IMG/VR virus record: IMGVR_UViG_3300035228_000290
Coordinates: 1-38,200 of that record
Source of the DNA: a virus
Strand: one strand, 5' to 3'
DNA length: 38,200 nucleotides
In this document: piece by piece, positions 6,497-15,656 of the stretch
How the letters are laid out: every line of letters begins with the position of its first letter
Position numbering within the stretch: position 1 is the first letter of the stretch
Notes under the pieces: generated by a model
Databases searched by the model: none
What the model was told of the DNA's origin: nothing
The model's input: only the letters and a program-made list of their open reading frames with translations
Program-made: the position numbers and the translations under genes

Positions 6497-6929
6497 GAGT
6501 TATACTGGAAAATACAGACCATCACGACCCGAAAAATATAAAGGTGATCCCACAAATATTATTTATAGGAGTTTGTGGGAAAGAAAGTTCATGGTCTGGT
6601 GTGATAAGAATGATAATGTACTTGAATGGGGTTCGGAGGAGATTATCATCCCATATGTTAGCCCTGTTGATCGTCGGGTTCATCGCTATTTTCCAGACTT
6701 TTATGTCAGAGTCCGAACAAGGACTGGAAGGTATGAGAAATTCATTATCGAAGTTAAACCCAAAAAGCAGACTGCTCCGCCCAAAAAGCAAAAAAGAGTA
6801 ACCAAAAGGTATCTGACTGAGGTTAAGACATATGTCGTTAATGAAGCAAAATGGAAGGCAGCAGAGGAATACTGTGCTGATCGGTTGATGAAATTTATGA
6901 TACTCACCGAAAAAGAATTAAAGGTATGA
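6495..6929 (+). CDS. 4: Head completion protein gp4 (PD-(D/E)XK fold)
   Basis: A 144-residue homologue of T4 gp4 (head completion), which acts after DNA packaging so that tails can join. It shares the T4 pattern GKYRP..PEKYKGDP.NIIYRSLWERKF near the start, EWGSEE..IPY.SPVD, and HRYFPDFYV...FIIEVKPKKQT at residues 58-95. The last segment contains PD and E-V-K, the signature of a PD-(D/E)XK nuclease, so it may trim DNA ends. It starts back to back with gp48: both ATGs share the palindrome CATG at 6494-6497. The stop region overlaps the next gene by 4 bases. Confidence 0.88.
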   Translation: MSYTGKYRPSRPEKYKGDPTNIIYRSLWERKFMVWCDKNDNVLEWGSEEIIIPYVSPVDRRVHRYFPDFYVRVRTRTGRYEKFIIEVKPKKQTAPPKKQKRVTKRYLTEVKTYVVNEAKWKAAEEYCADRLMKFMILTEKELKV

Positions 6930-7399
6930 GCGTATACACAGACGTTATGAATCTACAAGGATTCAAACGAAAATCACGATCATGGTATAGAGATCAAGTA
7001 AGAGCACTTCTGGAACCTCTAGATGGTATGCCTGCTTTCGGTGATGTGGTATTCTATGCATACCAAGCAGAGAATGCAGATAAACTAAAGTTTTGGGATA
7101 GGTATCCCATGACATTAATTACTGATATGGATGTAAGTCAAAATAGATTTGAGGGTGGTAATCTACACTACTTAAGACCAACTACACGGGTGTCTGTAGG
7201 TAACTCTATCAAAGCGGGTGCTATTTCATATCCTCGCCGCTGCCATCATAAATACTTATTATCTAATGCTAGTGGATTTTATAAGGTCCCTAGGGAAGAA
7301 TTAGAAGACATTGGTAAACTGCCTCTAGAGCAGTTTGTTAGCACTGTTATGGGTCGAAGCATCGACATTCCCAGTTCATTTGTTTGGAGTCGTTTATAG
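6926..7399 (+). CDS. Unknown protein of the head/tail module (157 aa)
   Basis: A 157-residue protein between gp4 and a tail-tube-like gene, overlapping both (ATGA at its start; TAGTG at its end). It has a compact segment PAFGDVVFYAYQAENADKL.FWDRYPMTLITDM followed by GGNLHYLRP..RV near residues 33-90. That pattern (a proline-rich entry, a D-RYP strand and N-LHYL) recurs in T4-like marine phages next to gp4 and is usually annotated as structural or hypothetical. The context suggests a virion or head-tail joining role. I cannot assign it to a named T4 protein with confidence. Confidence 0.7.
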   Translation: MSVYTDVMNLQGFKRKSRSWYRDQVRALLEPLDGMPAFGDVVFYAYQAENADKLKFWDRYPMTLITDMDVSQNRFEGGNLHYLRPTTRVSVGNSIKAGAISYPRRCHHKYLLSNASGFYKVPREELEDIGKLPLEQFVSTVMGRSIDIPSSFVWSRL

Positions 7400-8151
7400 T
7401 GGCATTTACCACACCAAATTCATTTACAGAGTTTATGGATTGGGTTCGCACTGGAGGTGCAGAACCCGCTAGATCAAACCTGTTCTCAGTATTCTGTGGA
7501 TTCCCCGCAGTTATTAGAGATAGACCGTCATATGATTTCCGTAAGTGGTATGAGTATGTCAACTTTGCTGCTGATGATGTAAACGTACCAAGTAGACAAG
7601 TAACCACTGGTGAGGTTAGAGACCATGGCATGTCAAGAAAATATGCAACTGGTCAGGTAAACACACCTATCACGATCTCATTTTTAGTTACAAAAGATCT
7701 CTGGATGAGGCAGATTTTTGAGCAATGGATGCTTGAAATTGCTGGTGATCAGGAGAATCGTACTGCATTTTATGATCAATACACCACCAATATTCTTATT
7801 CAAAAGTGGGAAGTTGGTAGTAATGTTGTATATCGTGATCTGACCAAGACTGTTGGTGGTAAGAACCCTGAAGTACGTTTGAATAGAGTTACAGGTGTGT
7901 GGCAACTGTTAGGTGCCTTCCCAACAAACATTAGTGTTATGAATCTGAATAACGAGTCAACCACCCTTATGAAGATGGACATTGAGTTTGCATACGAACG
8001 GTATCGTTTTGATTCTGTTCTGAGCAACGTTGGGTGGGCAAATCAACCTGATAAATATGTGGACCACTTTAGTGCAGTTCGCAATATTCTTGACATTGAT
8101 GATGTCAACGGAAACCCAGCACAAAGTGAAGCAAACGACTTCGGAATTTGA
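7399..8151 (+). CDS. Tail-tube-like protein, probably tube initiator gp54 or gp19 family
   Basis: 250 residues from GTG 7399, which overlaps the previous TAG by one base and has GGAG at 7386-7389. The upstream TTG 7384 is in frame but poorer. The protein resembles the T4 gp19/gp54 domain: N-terminal RSNLFSVFCGFP; middle GQVNTPITISFLVTKDLWMRQIFEQWM; C-terminal GAFPTNISVMNLNN...MKMDIEFAYERYRF. In T4, gp54 begins tube assembly on the baseplate and gp19 forms the tube. The length (longer than gp19's 163) and the company of gp48, gp53 and gp26 make gp54 more likely, but a tube-like variant cannot be excluded. Confidence 0.62.
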   Translation: MAFTTPNSFTEFMDWVRTGGAEPARSNLFSVFCGFPAVIRDRPSYDFRKWYEYVNFAADDVNVPSRQVTTGEVRDHGMSRKYATGQVNTPITISFLVTKDLWMRQIFEQWMLEIAGDQENRTAFYDQYTTNILIQKWEVGSNVVYRDLTKTVGGKNPEVRLNRVTGVWQLLGAFPTNISVMNLNNESTTLMKMDIEFAYERYRFDSVLSNVGWANQPDKYVDHFSAVRNILDIDDVNGNPAQSEANDFGI

Positions 8152-8154
8152 TCA

Positions 8155-8161
8155 CTAAATA
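8155..8161 (+). promoter_or_regulatory. Late-promoter-like motif CTAAATA
   Basis: CTAAATA lies 4 bases after the stop of the tube-like gene and 24 bases before the gp26 ATG, in an AT-rich 34-base gap. The spacing would put the transcript start just ahead of gp26, so it probably drives the hub module. Confidence 0.5.
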
Positions 8162-8185
8162 ACTATATGATAAATGTGAATCATT

Positions 8186-8890
8186 ATGCCATTACCTAAA
8201 TTATCGATTCCTGAATACGAGTGCACACTGCCCGTAACAGGATTGACCGTCAAATATCGTCCTTTCTTGGTAAAAGAAGAAAAACTTCTCTACCTTGCCA
8301 TGGAATCTCAACAAGAGAAAGAAATGGTAGGTGCAGTGAAGACTATCATCAAGAACTGCACTGATTTGAAGAAAAATCTGGACAAACTACCCACATTTGA
8401 GATTGAATACATCTTCCTTCGCATTCGTGCAAAGGCAGTTGGTGAAGTCAGTGAATTTGTGGTTACTTGCCCTGATGACAAGACAACAACTGTAGAAGTG
8501 CAACTTCCGTTGCAAGACATTACAGTTACAATCCCCAAGGATCATACCAAACATATTGATCTTGATGGAAAAATCAAGATGGAAATGAAATATCCGTCTA
8601 TGGATTTCTTCATTGACTCCAATATGAAGGATGAACCCTCTATTGAAGACATGTTCAAATTATCTGCTCAGTGTATCGATAAGATATACGATGAAGATGA
8701 GATTTATGATTCTTTCACCTTGAAAGAAGCACAAGATTTTATTGAAGGACTTAACTCTGAACAATTCCAAAAGATTCAGCAGTTCTTTGATACTATCCCC
8801 AAACTTCGTCATGACCTTAAGGTCACCAATCCCAAGACCAAAGTTGAAAGTACGATTCCTCTAGAAGGACTTGCTGCTTTTTTCGGATAG
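8186..8890 (+). CDS. 26: Baseplate hub subunit gp26
   Basis: A 234-residue protein matching T4 gp26 in length (208) and pattern: LPKLSIPEYECTLPVTGLTVKYRPFLVKEEKLL at the start, IIKNCTD near residue 52, then FEIEYIFLRIRAKAVGE and a C-terminal LRHDLKV...GLAAFFG. This is the T4-type baseplate hub assembly family. gp26 is needed to build the central hub of the baseplate. It opens the hub operon here and is followed after 5 bases by a small gp51-like gene, the same order as T4 26-51. Confidence 0.88.
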   Translation: MPLPKLSIPEYECTLPVTGLTVKYRPFLVKEEKLLYLAMESQQEKEMVGAVKTIIKNCTDLKKNLDKLPTFEIEYIFLRIRAKAVGEVSEFVVTCPDDKTTTVEVQLPLQDITVTIPKDHTKHIDLDGKIKMEMKYPSMDFFIDSNMKDEPSIEDMFKLSAQCIDKIYDEDEIYDSFTLKEAQDFIEGLNSEQFQKIQQFFDTIPKLRHDLKVTNPKTKVESTIPLEGLAAFFG

Positions 8891-8895
8891 CACTA

Positions 8896-9081
8896 ATGCA
8901 TGATTCGCTTTTGAATATGTATCAAGTGAACTTTGCCTTAATGCAGCATCATAAGTATAGTCTCACCGAACTAGAAAATATGATGCCTTGGGAACGTGAT
9001 GTATACGTGAATCTACTCCTTGCACACCTCAAAGAAGAGGAAGCAAGGCAAAAGGCTCAACAACGTCAAAACTCTGTGTAA
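8896..9081 (+). CDS. Small hub-assembly protein, gp51-like
   Basis: A 61-residue protein: an aromatic/hydrophobic N-terminal helix (LLNMYQVNFALMQHHKYSLTE), then LENMMPWERDVYVNLLLAHLKEEEA and a Gln-rich basic end. The motif pairing a membrane-like short helix with PWERDVYV is typical of the very small proteins that follow gp26 in cyanophages and are labelled baseplate hub assembly catalyst gp51. The assignment rests mainly on position (gp26, this gene, then large hub proteins). It ends immediately before the next ATG. Confidence 0.55.
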   Translation: MHDSLLNMYQVNFALMQHHKYSLTELENMMPWERDVYVNLLLAHLKEEEARQKAQQRQNSV

Positions 9082-11682
9082 ATGGCAAAACTTAAAGTCA
9101 GAAGTTATGTTGCTGTGCGTCCTCCTCAGGACAGCACAGGACTTTCTGTGGGCTTTACTCAGAACATCCAAAGGACGAATCGCATTGGTGCCAGTTTAAC
9201 AAATATCGGTGAACAACTTACTACATTCAACACTCTATTAGAGTTTCAAACAGAACATCTAACTGACAAGGGTGATGAATCAGTAAACTTTATTAGAAAA
9301 ACTTCTAAAACTGAATTAGAACGACGTAGAGAATTAGGTCGTGAAGTTCGGAAAGATGAAGGTCGGGAGACAGATGATGCTGCTGAGGAAGAAGTAGAAG
9401 CAGAACCGACGAATGAAGACAAAGAAGCAATTAAAGAGAAGGTAAAGAAAGAGAAGGGAGGAAGACTCAAGGGATTCTTGTCTATTTTCAAAGGTATTGG
9501 TGGTCTACTACTACCAATTCTAAGTCAACTGGGACTATTTGCTGCCCTGGACTGGATAGCGAAGAATCCAGAAAAAGTCCAGAGTATGATCAACTTCATC
9601 ACAGGGTGGGTGAAGTTTGGATGGAAGATATTATCATTTGGTGTCACCTCATTTATGGATGGTGTCACCGCACTATTTGGTGGTGATCCTGATCAGTCTA
9701 CTGGTGAACGCATCTGGGAGGGCATCAAGGGCGTCGGTCAGATGTTCATTGGATTGTCTGCCATTTGGGCAGCATCCAGAGTATTTTTCCCATGGAAGTT
9801 AGTAAAAGATTTCCGTAGGTTGTCGATGTTGTTTAACATCTTTAACCAGGATGATCCAAACAAACAGAACGATAGAGATAGGAAGAAGCAAGAGAAAAGT
9901 AAAGCTAATAAGCAAAATAAAGCACGTCAACAGTCACGTACTAAGAACACATCCAAAGCAGCACGTAAGAGATACCAAAGACGATTTGGTGATAAGGCAT
10001 CAAGGAACCGCTTCAAAGGTAAGGTAGGCGGTCGCGGTGGAATGAACAAACTTACTGGCAAAGTCAGTAAGGCGATGAAGAAGTTAGGTGGGGGACTCAA
10101 AAAACTCGGAGGAGCAAAAGGATTAACTAAACTCGCTAGGGTCGGCGCGGGTGCAATGTCGATCATGTCGGGTATGGGAGCATATCAAGACGCACTGGCA
10201 GAAGGTAAGACAAATACTCAAGCAATCGGTCGTGGTGTTGGTACTGCGGCAGGTGGTCTTGCGGGTGCTGCTATTGCTACAGCACTACTCGGTCCATTCA
10301 TCGGACCTCTTGCACCTATCCTAGGATCCATGATTGGAGAATGGGCAGGTGGATGGTTGGGTGAAAAACTGGCACCTCATGTAGAGAAGGCGTTCAGTCA
10401 CATAATGAAGTGGTTTACTGAAACGCGAGAGTGGTTGAAAGCGAATACTCTCAAGACAGTTGATAATGTTCTGAAGTTCTACCAACCTATGTTGGATTGG
10501 ATCATTAACTTCATAGACTTTATACAACCAGCAATGGACTGGTTGAAGAAGTTTAATGATTTTGTATATGGTGCTGCCATTGATACTATTATCAAAGGTA
10601 TCAAGTTGGTATTGGGTGGTGCTGAGTTTATTTCTGAAAAAGCAGGACAAGCATGGAACTGGTTGACAAGTCCATTCCGAGAGGAAGGTGGACTTGTAGA
10701 ACGTGCTGAGGGTGGACCTGTTGAACGTGCTGGTGGTGGTGCTGTTAGAGCAGAGAATAGAAAGAATAGAAAATATCTCGAACCTACAGTTCTAAAACCT
10801 CAAGCAAAAGATACAGCACGAGACTGGGATAAGTTTGCTGCTGGTGGTGAATATAAGAACGGTCAGTTACCGAATGAAGCACTTACATCTATTGGTAGTG
10901 GTCATAAACTAGCCCATAGCATCGCGCCTCAATTTAAGGCGATGATGTCAGCAGCGGCGGCAGATGGTTTCGCCATGGGCAGTGCGTTCAGAATCAATTC
11001 ATCCTATAGAACATATCAAAGACAGCAAGAACTATACAATGAATTGGGACCTGGAACTGCTGCATATCCTGGAACATCTAATCATGGTTTAGGTCGTGCT
11101 GTTGACTTATGGTATACAAACGGTGCATATAGGTGGTTGAGACAGAACGCTGGTAAGTATGGATTTAGTCAGATCCCTGGATATGAGACTGATAATCCTG
11201 ATGGACATGAGGCATGGCACTGGGAGAACTTGAGTGGTGCTGGTACAACCAAGAAGGTTGCAACATCATCGGTAGCAGGTAGAAAGGTAGGACAACAGGC
11301 AAAACTGAAAGGTAAACCTGTTGTTTGGGATGGTAATAAATGGGTACCTGAAGGTTCGACTCAGCAGACTGCTGCTAAGGACAACATAAAAGGTAAAACT
11401 TTTGCATCAGAGTCAAGGAATATGGGTCAGGAAGACTCACATTTCAAAGGACTCAATAATGCAGTCAGTGGTATTAAGTATGCTGATAGTGCTGCACTAA
11501 ATAAGACTGGGAGCGTATCTGCACTTTCTTCAGCAAGCATTGGCGCATCACTTGATCGTCAAATGAGTGGTAGTTCTGCGATTGTTATGTTACAACAAGT
11601 GAATAGTCAAGGTAAGAGAACTGCATCTATGCCTGTGTTAATAACACGTCCAAACCCGTCGCCCATGATTAATCACTGCTGA
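9082..11682 (+). CDS. Large hub/tape-measure-like protein with M15 D,D-peptidase domain
   Basis: 866 residues, paralogous to the next gene. Order: coiled N-terminal segment (NIGEQLTTFNTLLEF), a highly charged stretch (residues 75-130), a hydrophobic block containing ALDWIAKNPEKVQ (about 150-165), a very basic stretch (265-360), a Gly/Ala hydrophobic segment (375-430), short repeats GGLVERAEGGPVERAGGG (about 535-555), then a VanY/M15-type zinc peptidase domain (about 600-720). The M15 signature is complete: SNHGLGRAVD with His668 and Asp675, and E-A-W-H with Glu710 and His713. The domain should cut peptide stems in peptidoglycan during DNA entry. Position between gp26/51 and the gp27-like gene is that of T4 gp29, the tape measure. 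Not a membrane protein in the ordinary sense. Confidence 0.75.
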   Translation: MAKLKVRSYVAVRPPQDSTGLSVGFTQNIQRTNRIGASLTNIGEQLTTFNTLLEFQTEHLTDKGDESVNFIRKTSKTELERRRELGREVRKDEGRETDDAAEEEVEAEPTNEDKEAIKEKVKKEKGGRLKGFLSIFKGIGGLLLPILSQLGLFAALDWIAKNPEKVQSMINFITGWVKFGWKILSFGVTSFMDGVTALFGGDPDQSTGERIWEGIKGVGQMFIGLSAIWAASRVFFPWKLVKDFRRLSMLFNIFNQDDPNKQNDRDRKKQEKSKANKQNKARQQSRTKNTSKAARKRYQRRFGDKASRNRFKGKVGGRGGMNKLTGKVSKAMKKLGGGLKKLGGAKGLTKLARVGAGAMSIMSGMGAYQDALAEGKTNTQAIGRGVGTAAGGLAGAAIATALLGPFIGPLAPILGSMIGEWAGGWLGEKLAPHVEKAFSHIMKWFTETREWLKANTLKTVDNVLKFYQPMLDWIINFIDFIQPAMDWLKKFNDFVYGAAIDTIIKGIKLVLGGAEFISEKAGQAWNWLTSPFREEGGLVERAEGGPVERAGGGAVRAENRKNRKYLEPTVLKPQAKDTARDWDKFAAGGEYKNGQLPNEALTSIGSGHKLAHSIAPQFKAMMSAAAADGFAMGSAFRINSSYRTYQRQQELYNELGPGTAAYPGTSNHGLGRAVDLWYTNGAYRWLRQNAGKYGFSQIPGYETDNPDGHEAWHWENLSGAGTTKKVATSSVAGRKVGQQAKLKGKPVVWDGNKWVPEGSTQQTAAKDNIKGKTFASESRNMGQEDSHFKGLNNAVSGIKYADSAALNKTGSVSALSSASIGASLDRQMSGSSAIVMLQQVNSQGKRTASMPVLITRPNPSPMINHC

Positions 11683-14234
11683 TGGCAAACCCTACAACAT
11701 CCGTACCTAAGGCAAAACTGTATAAGATGATCTCTAACAAGGGGATCTCTAAATCTGCAGTTACAGGAGCAAATGTAGACCAGATGGTCACAGTGCAGAA
11801 TGCTGGATTCAGGCAAATGGGATCCGCACTGAATAGTATTGGTGCGTCTGTTAATAGTATTGGTGTCATGCTACAAAGCATGAACGAGACATTCAAGGCA
11901 GGTATTACAGCACAGATTCAGGCAACTGATAACTTATTAAATGCTCAGAGAGATGTTGCAATTGATAAGGCGCAAGCAGATAGGGATGCAATAAGAGAAA
12001 AGAAGAAAGCAGATGGTAGAGAAGCAGACGATCTCGCTGAGGTAGAGGTAGAGAAACCAAACCTTGCTAGACGTGTAGGATTTGCTGCTGGATATGTCAC
12101 AGGTAAAGTTGCATCAGGCATTGCAGGATTCCTTGCTAGTCTGGGTAAACTATTCATGGGACTGGTTGGATTCGCCGTATTAGATTGGGTGGCGAAAAAT
12201 CCAGATAAAGTCCAGAAGATCATGGACGTTCTCGGGAAGATAGCGACCTTTGTATGGAACACCGCTAAGTTCTTAACAGGATTCGCACTTGGTGGTCTCT
12301 CTGATTTCATGGAGAATCCCACATCCCTGAAAGGATTGCTGGGTATTGGTAAGTTCTTCTTAGTATTAGGTGCGATCTTTGCTGGTCCTGCCCTTGCTAA
12401 GATGGGACTTAAACTGCTCCTTAAGGGTGGTATTAAGTTAGTTGTTAAACCTGTCCTTCTCCTACTGAAAAACGTAGGTAAGATGTTGTTCAACTTTGGT
12501 AAGATTGCTGCCAAAGGTGTATTCAAAGCAGGTAAGTTCTTATTTAAGAATCCAAAGGTAGCACTGGTTGGCGCTGCTGCTGTGGGTGTTGGTGCCCTGG
12601 CATATAATATGATGAAGGGTGGTGAAGGTGGAGCAGAAGAGGGAGAACCCCAAGGCACACCACAAGCACTAGGACCCACTGAGGATGATCTTGAAGGTGG
12701 TGATGATCCAATCATGGATGTTGATGCTGTTTTAGCATCATTAGACCTGGATCCTGATGAATTAGCAGATCTTCAGAAGACTGCATTAGCAGACAAGCTA
12801 ATGTATAATGCTGATGAAATCAAACAGAACGCAGAAGATGATGCAGAAGAGTCAGCATCAGAAGTTAAGGGTGCTAAAGGACCCATTGAGTCTGCACTTA
12901 ACTTCATTGTTGAACCTATCAAACAACTATGGGCAGGTGTATCTGACATCTTTGGTAAGATTGTCGGACAACTGAAAGAACAGTTTGATGGTGCAATGGG
13001 ATTCTTTGGTGAGGTATTCACCAAGGTTGGTTCATTCTTCTCACCATATGTTGATAGACTTAAGAAGTTTGGTACTGATGCGCTGCAACTATATTTTGCA
13101 CCGTTCTTCAAAATGTTTGAAGCAGTCCAGAAAATCATGGAAGTCTTTGAAAAGGATGACGATACTGGTAAGACAGAAGGTAAGTCAAAGGGTGGACGTG
13201 TACAAAGAGCAAAAGGTGGATGGATTAGTGGTCCTCAATCTGGGTATCCTGTATCCCTGGATGGTGGTGCTAGCACATCATTTATCGGTCATGGTACAGA
13301 ATGGGTAGGATATAAAGGATTTGCAGGTGGTGGTGCATTTGTTGTACCATTTGACACTCCTGCTACTAAGAGTAACCCTAGTCTCACAGGGAAGCGTATG
13401 GGTGAAGCAAAGTCAGGAGGATTTAACCTGCCAACATTCGCCAAAGGTGGTGCATATGCAGAACTTCCACAATTCTCTGAAGGTGGAAAGTTTGCCAAAG
13501 ACATGATCAAGATCCATGAAGGATTGAGATTGGATGTATATCGTGACAGTGCTGCAGAGAGGAATCTAACTGTTGGTTATGGTCACCTGATTGATTCTGG
13601 ATCACCTACAGATATTAAAGGTCTTGGTGAAGGTCAAAAGATTACACAGAGTCGTGCAAATAGTTTGTTTGATGAAGACTTCAAACATCATGCCGAGCAA
13701 GCGAAAAAGATTCCTGGTTATAATAAGGCAAGTCAACAGCAAAAAGCAGCACTAATTGACCTTACATTCAACATGGGTCCTGCCTGGTATCAGGGATTCC
13801 CTAAGTTTACGGAATACTTTAAGGCAGGCAAGTACGAGAAAGCAGGCGAAGAACTTAAAGATAGTGATTGGTATGGTCAAGTCAAAAGACGTGCTGAACC
13901 TATCATCAGTCTTATCAAAGGTAAGGGAGTTGGTGGTGCTGCACACCTGAAAGGATTAGGTGCACCACAACATAGTGCAGGTCAATCGATTACTGCATCA
14001 CAGCAAAGTCAGGATGCACGAGTTGAGACTGCTGCTGCATCTTCTGGCGGTGGTATTAAAACTGAGGTTGCTGCATTACCACCTATTAATGCTCCATCAC
14101 CACAGGATGAGGGTCCATCACCTATGCCTGCACTGGTTGGTTTGCCACAACGTGAGCAAGCGGCAACTAAATATATGATACCGAGGTTTGGTCTGATGAA
14201 CGAACACAAGACCCCACCAGCATTGTTATCATAA
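11682..14234 (+). CDS. Large hub/tape-measure-like protein with T4-type lysozyme domain
   Basis: 850 residues, overlapping the previous stop by one base (TGATG). The N-terminal half is a paralogue of the previous protein: MGSALNSIGASVNSIG coil, charged segment READDLAEVEVEKP, hydrophobic block AVLDWVAKNPDKVQ and Gly/Ala-rich segments. The C-terminal part (about 605-745) is a GH24 lysozyme: IHEGLRL with catalytic Glu613, YRD with Asp622, LTVGYGH with Thr630, then ALIDLTFNMG. It should cleave the glycan strands. In T4 this activity lies in gp5, whereas the gp5 of this phage has no lysozyme domain. Alternative reading: tail lysozyme fused to a tape-measure or hub-associated protein. The tail (750-850) is Pro/Ser/Gln-rich. 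Confidence 0.75.
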   Translation: MANPTTSVPKAKLYKMISNKGISKSAVTGANVDQMVTVQNAGFRQMGSALNSIGASVNSIGVMLQSMNETFKAGITAQIQATDNLLNAQRDVAIDKAQADRDAIREKKKADGREADDLAEVEVEKPNLARRVGFAAGYVTGKVASGIAGFLASLGKLFMGLVGFAVLDWVAKNPDKVQKIMDVLGKIATFVWNTAKFLTGFALGGLSDFMENPTSLKGLLGIGKFFLVLGAIFAGPALAKMGLKLLLKGGIKLVVKPVLLLLKNVGKMLFNFGKIAAKGVFKAGKFLFKNPKVALVGAAAVGVGALAYNMMKGGEGGAEEGEPQGTPQALGPTEDDLEGGDDPIMDVDAVLASLDLDPDELADLQKTALADKLMYNADEIKQNAEDDAEESASEVKGAKGPIESALNFIVEPIKQLWAGVSDIFGKIVGQLKEQFDGAMGFFGEVFTKVGSFFSPYVDRLKKFGTDALQLYFAPFFKMFEAVQKIMEVFEKDDDTGKTEGKSKGGRVQRAKGGWISGPQSGYPVSLDGGASTSFIGHGTEWVGYKGFAGGGAFVVPFDTPATKSNPSLTGKRMGEAKSGGFNLPTFAKGGAYAELPQFSEGGKFAKDMIKIHEGLRLDVYRDSAAERNLTVGYGHLIDSGSPTDIKGLGEGQKITQSRANSLFDEDFKHHAEQAKKIPGYNKASQQQKAALIDLTFNMGPAWYQGFPKFTEYFKAGKYEKAGEELKDSDWYGQVKRRAEPIISLIKGKGVGGAAHLKGLGAPQHSAGQSITASQQSQDARVETAAASSGGGIKTEVAALPPINAPSPQDEGPSPMPALVGLPQREQAATKYMIPRFGLMNEHKTPPALLS

Positions 14235-14237
14235 GAA

Positions 14238-15629
14238 ATGTCAGCAGCAAAAGGCTACGAATTAAAAGATCTGACGATTACTCTTCCCAAAGGGCAAGGT
14301 AATAATCAGGTAACAACACAGTTGTCAGATAAATTCAAAAAGGATAGTAAGAATTCTTTTGACATCAGACAACTTGCTGCAGAATTTATTTGGTATGAGT
14401 CAATCGACTCACCATTTTGCAGATTGGATATATCTATCATTGAATCTGTTGACTTCATCAACTTCTTGAGAGGTGGTGAGGTGGTTCACCTAGAAATTGT
14501 AACTGATGCATCTAAGGGTGAATCACTCAAATGGACAGGACAAGTCTTTAAGATTGCCAGTGTAACTAAGACAGAAAGAACATCATCCTACATGTTGAAC
14601 TGTGTTAGTGCTGAGTCATTTAACAATGAAGTCAATCGTGTGTTTGGTTCTTTCGGTCCTGCTACAAAGGACAGAGATAGTCTTCCAACACATATCATTA
14701 AAAAGTATTTGAATGGCGGTAAGAAGATTAAACACTCTGGTGCTATTGAAAAGTGCTCCAAAGTCAACTTTGTTTCACCTAACTGGAGACCTGTAGATCT
14801 TCTCAACTATCTTACTGATAAGGTAACACGCCAAACGTCAGGAAAAGGATCCCAAACCCAAGCGGGATACATGTTCTATGAGAACAAGAGAGGATATAAC
14901 TTTAAGAGTATTGATGGTATGTGTGAGCAGGCACCTCTTGGTGTTCAGTACACCTATGAGCAATCAAACGTAGGTGAGCAGGATAGTGAGAGAAATATGT
15001 ACTTGATTAATAACCTTGCATATCCTGATAGAATTAACATTCTAGAAAAACTTAGAACAGGTGCAGTGAAAAATGTCACCTCGGGTATTATGTTGCCTGT
15101 CATGACACGTTCAGCGGTCGCACAGGACACTTCTGGAGGGGGTGGTGGCACGATTACTGGACCTCGTGAGACTGTCCTTAGTAAGATGTTTGGCAAGATG
15201 TCTACCTTGGAAAAGGGTAATCCTCTATCACTTATGAAAGAGTATGAGGACTTCTTTCCTTCTAGAACAAAATTAAGAATACTTCCTGGATTGAAGGATC
15301 AAAAAGAAGTCAATGGTAGACCCGCTGGTGATCCTAACGCGGGTGCTGCAACCGCAGATACAGATACCTTGGAGGTGGCAACATATGCTGCTGCTAGGTA
15401 TTCAATGATTCGTTCAATATGTCTCCGTATTCAAGTACCAGGAAACACAGCAATCGCAGCAGGTGATGTTATCCAAGTTCTTATCCCCCTTGGTAAAGGT
15501 GATAACGGTAAAGTTATGGAAGATAAGAATTATTCTGGCAAATACCTGGTAGCAGGGTTATCTCATGTATGGAATAAAGAAGGTGTAACCACCACAATTG
15601 AATTAATTAGGGATAGTGTTCGTAGATAA
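14238..15629 (+). CDS. Baseplate hub protein, gp27-like
   Basis: A 463-residue protein lying between the large lysozyme protein and gp5. N-terminal sequence (ELKDLTITLP, SFDIRQLAAEFIWYESIDSPFCRLDISI) and DFINFLRGGEVVHLEI...WTGQVFKIASVTKTERTSSYMLNCVS at residues 70-125 form the beta pattern seen in T4 gp27 and other phage hub/VgrG gp27-like domains. The C-terminus has ARYSMIRSICLRIQVPGN...AGDVIQVLIP...YSGKYLVAGLSHVWNKEGVTTTIELIRDS, the typical hub domain ending. It would form the trimeric ring that carries gp5. Longer than T4 gp27 (391), with a Gly-rich insertion near residue 300. Name inferred from pattern and position. Confidence 0.62.
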   Translation: MSAAKGYELKDLTITLPKGQGNNQVTTQLSDKFKKDSKNSFDIRQLAAEFIWYESIDSPFCRLDISIIESVDFINFLRGGEVVHLEIVTDASKGESLKWTGQVFKIASVTKTERTSSYMLNCVSAESFNNEVNRVFGSFGPATKDRDSLPTHIIKKYLNGGKKIKHSGAIEKCSKVNFVSPNWRPVDLLNYLTDKVTRQTSGKGSQTQAGYMFYENKRGYNFKSIDGMCEQAPLGVQYTYEQSNVGEQDSERNMYLINNLAYPDRINILEKLRTGAVKNVTSGIMLPVMTRSAVAQDTSGGGGGTITGPRETVLSKMFGKMSTLEKGNPLSLMKEYEDFFPSRTKLRILPGLKDQKEVNGRPAGDPNAGAATADTDTLEVATYAAARYSMIRSICLRIQVPGNTAIAAGDVIQVLIPLGKGDNGKVMEDKNYSGKYLVAGLSHVWNKEGVTTTIELIRDSVRR

Positions 15630-15632
15630 ATA
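15625..15632 (+). promoter_or_regulatory. Late-promoter-like motif GATAAATA with adjacent inverted repeat
   Basis: GATAAATA overlaps the hub gene stop, 24 bases before the CP12-like ATG. It is followed at 15638-15651 by a near-palindrome (ATACCA, CT, TGGTAT) that could be an RNA hairpin at the start of the transcript. Only one base differs from TATAAATA. Confidence 0.45.
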
Positions 15633-15656
15633 ACTCCATACCACTTGGTATCACAC

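Noticed and set aside
7384-7398. TTG 7384 as start of the tube-like gene
   Set aside because: GTG 7399 has GGAG 9 bases upstream and a one-base stop/start overlap; the TTG lies in that Shine-Dalgarno region.
11945-12715. 256-codon open frame on the minus strand inside the lysozyme protein gene
   Set aside because: Antisense to a well-supported gene, Ser/Pro/Ala-rich shadow composition, no RBS and no neighbours on that strand.
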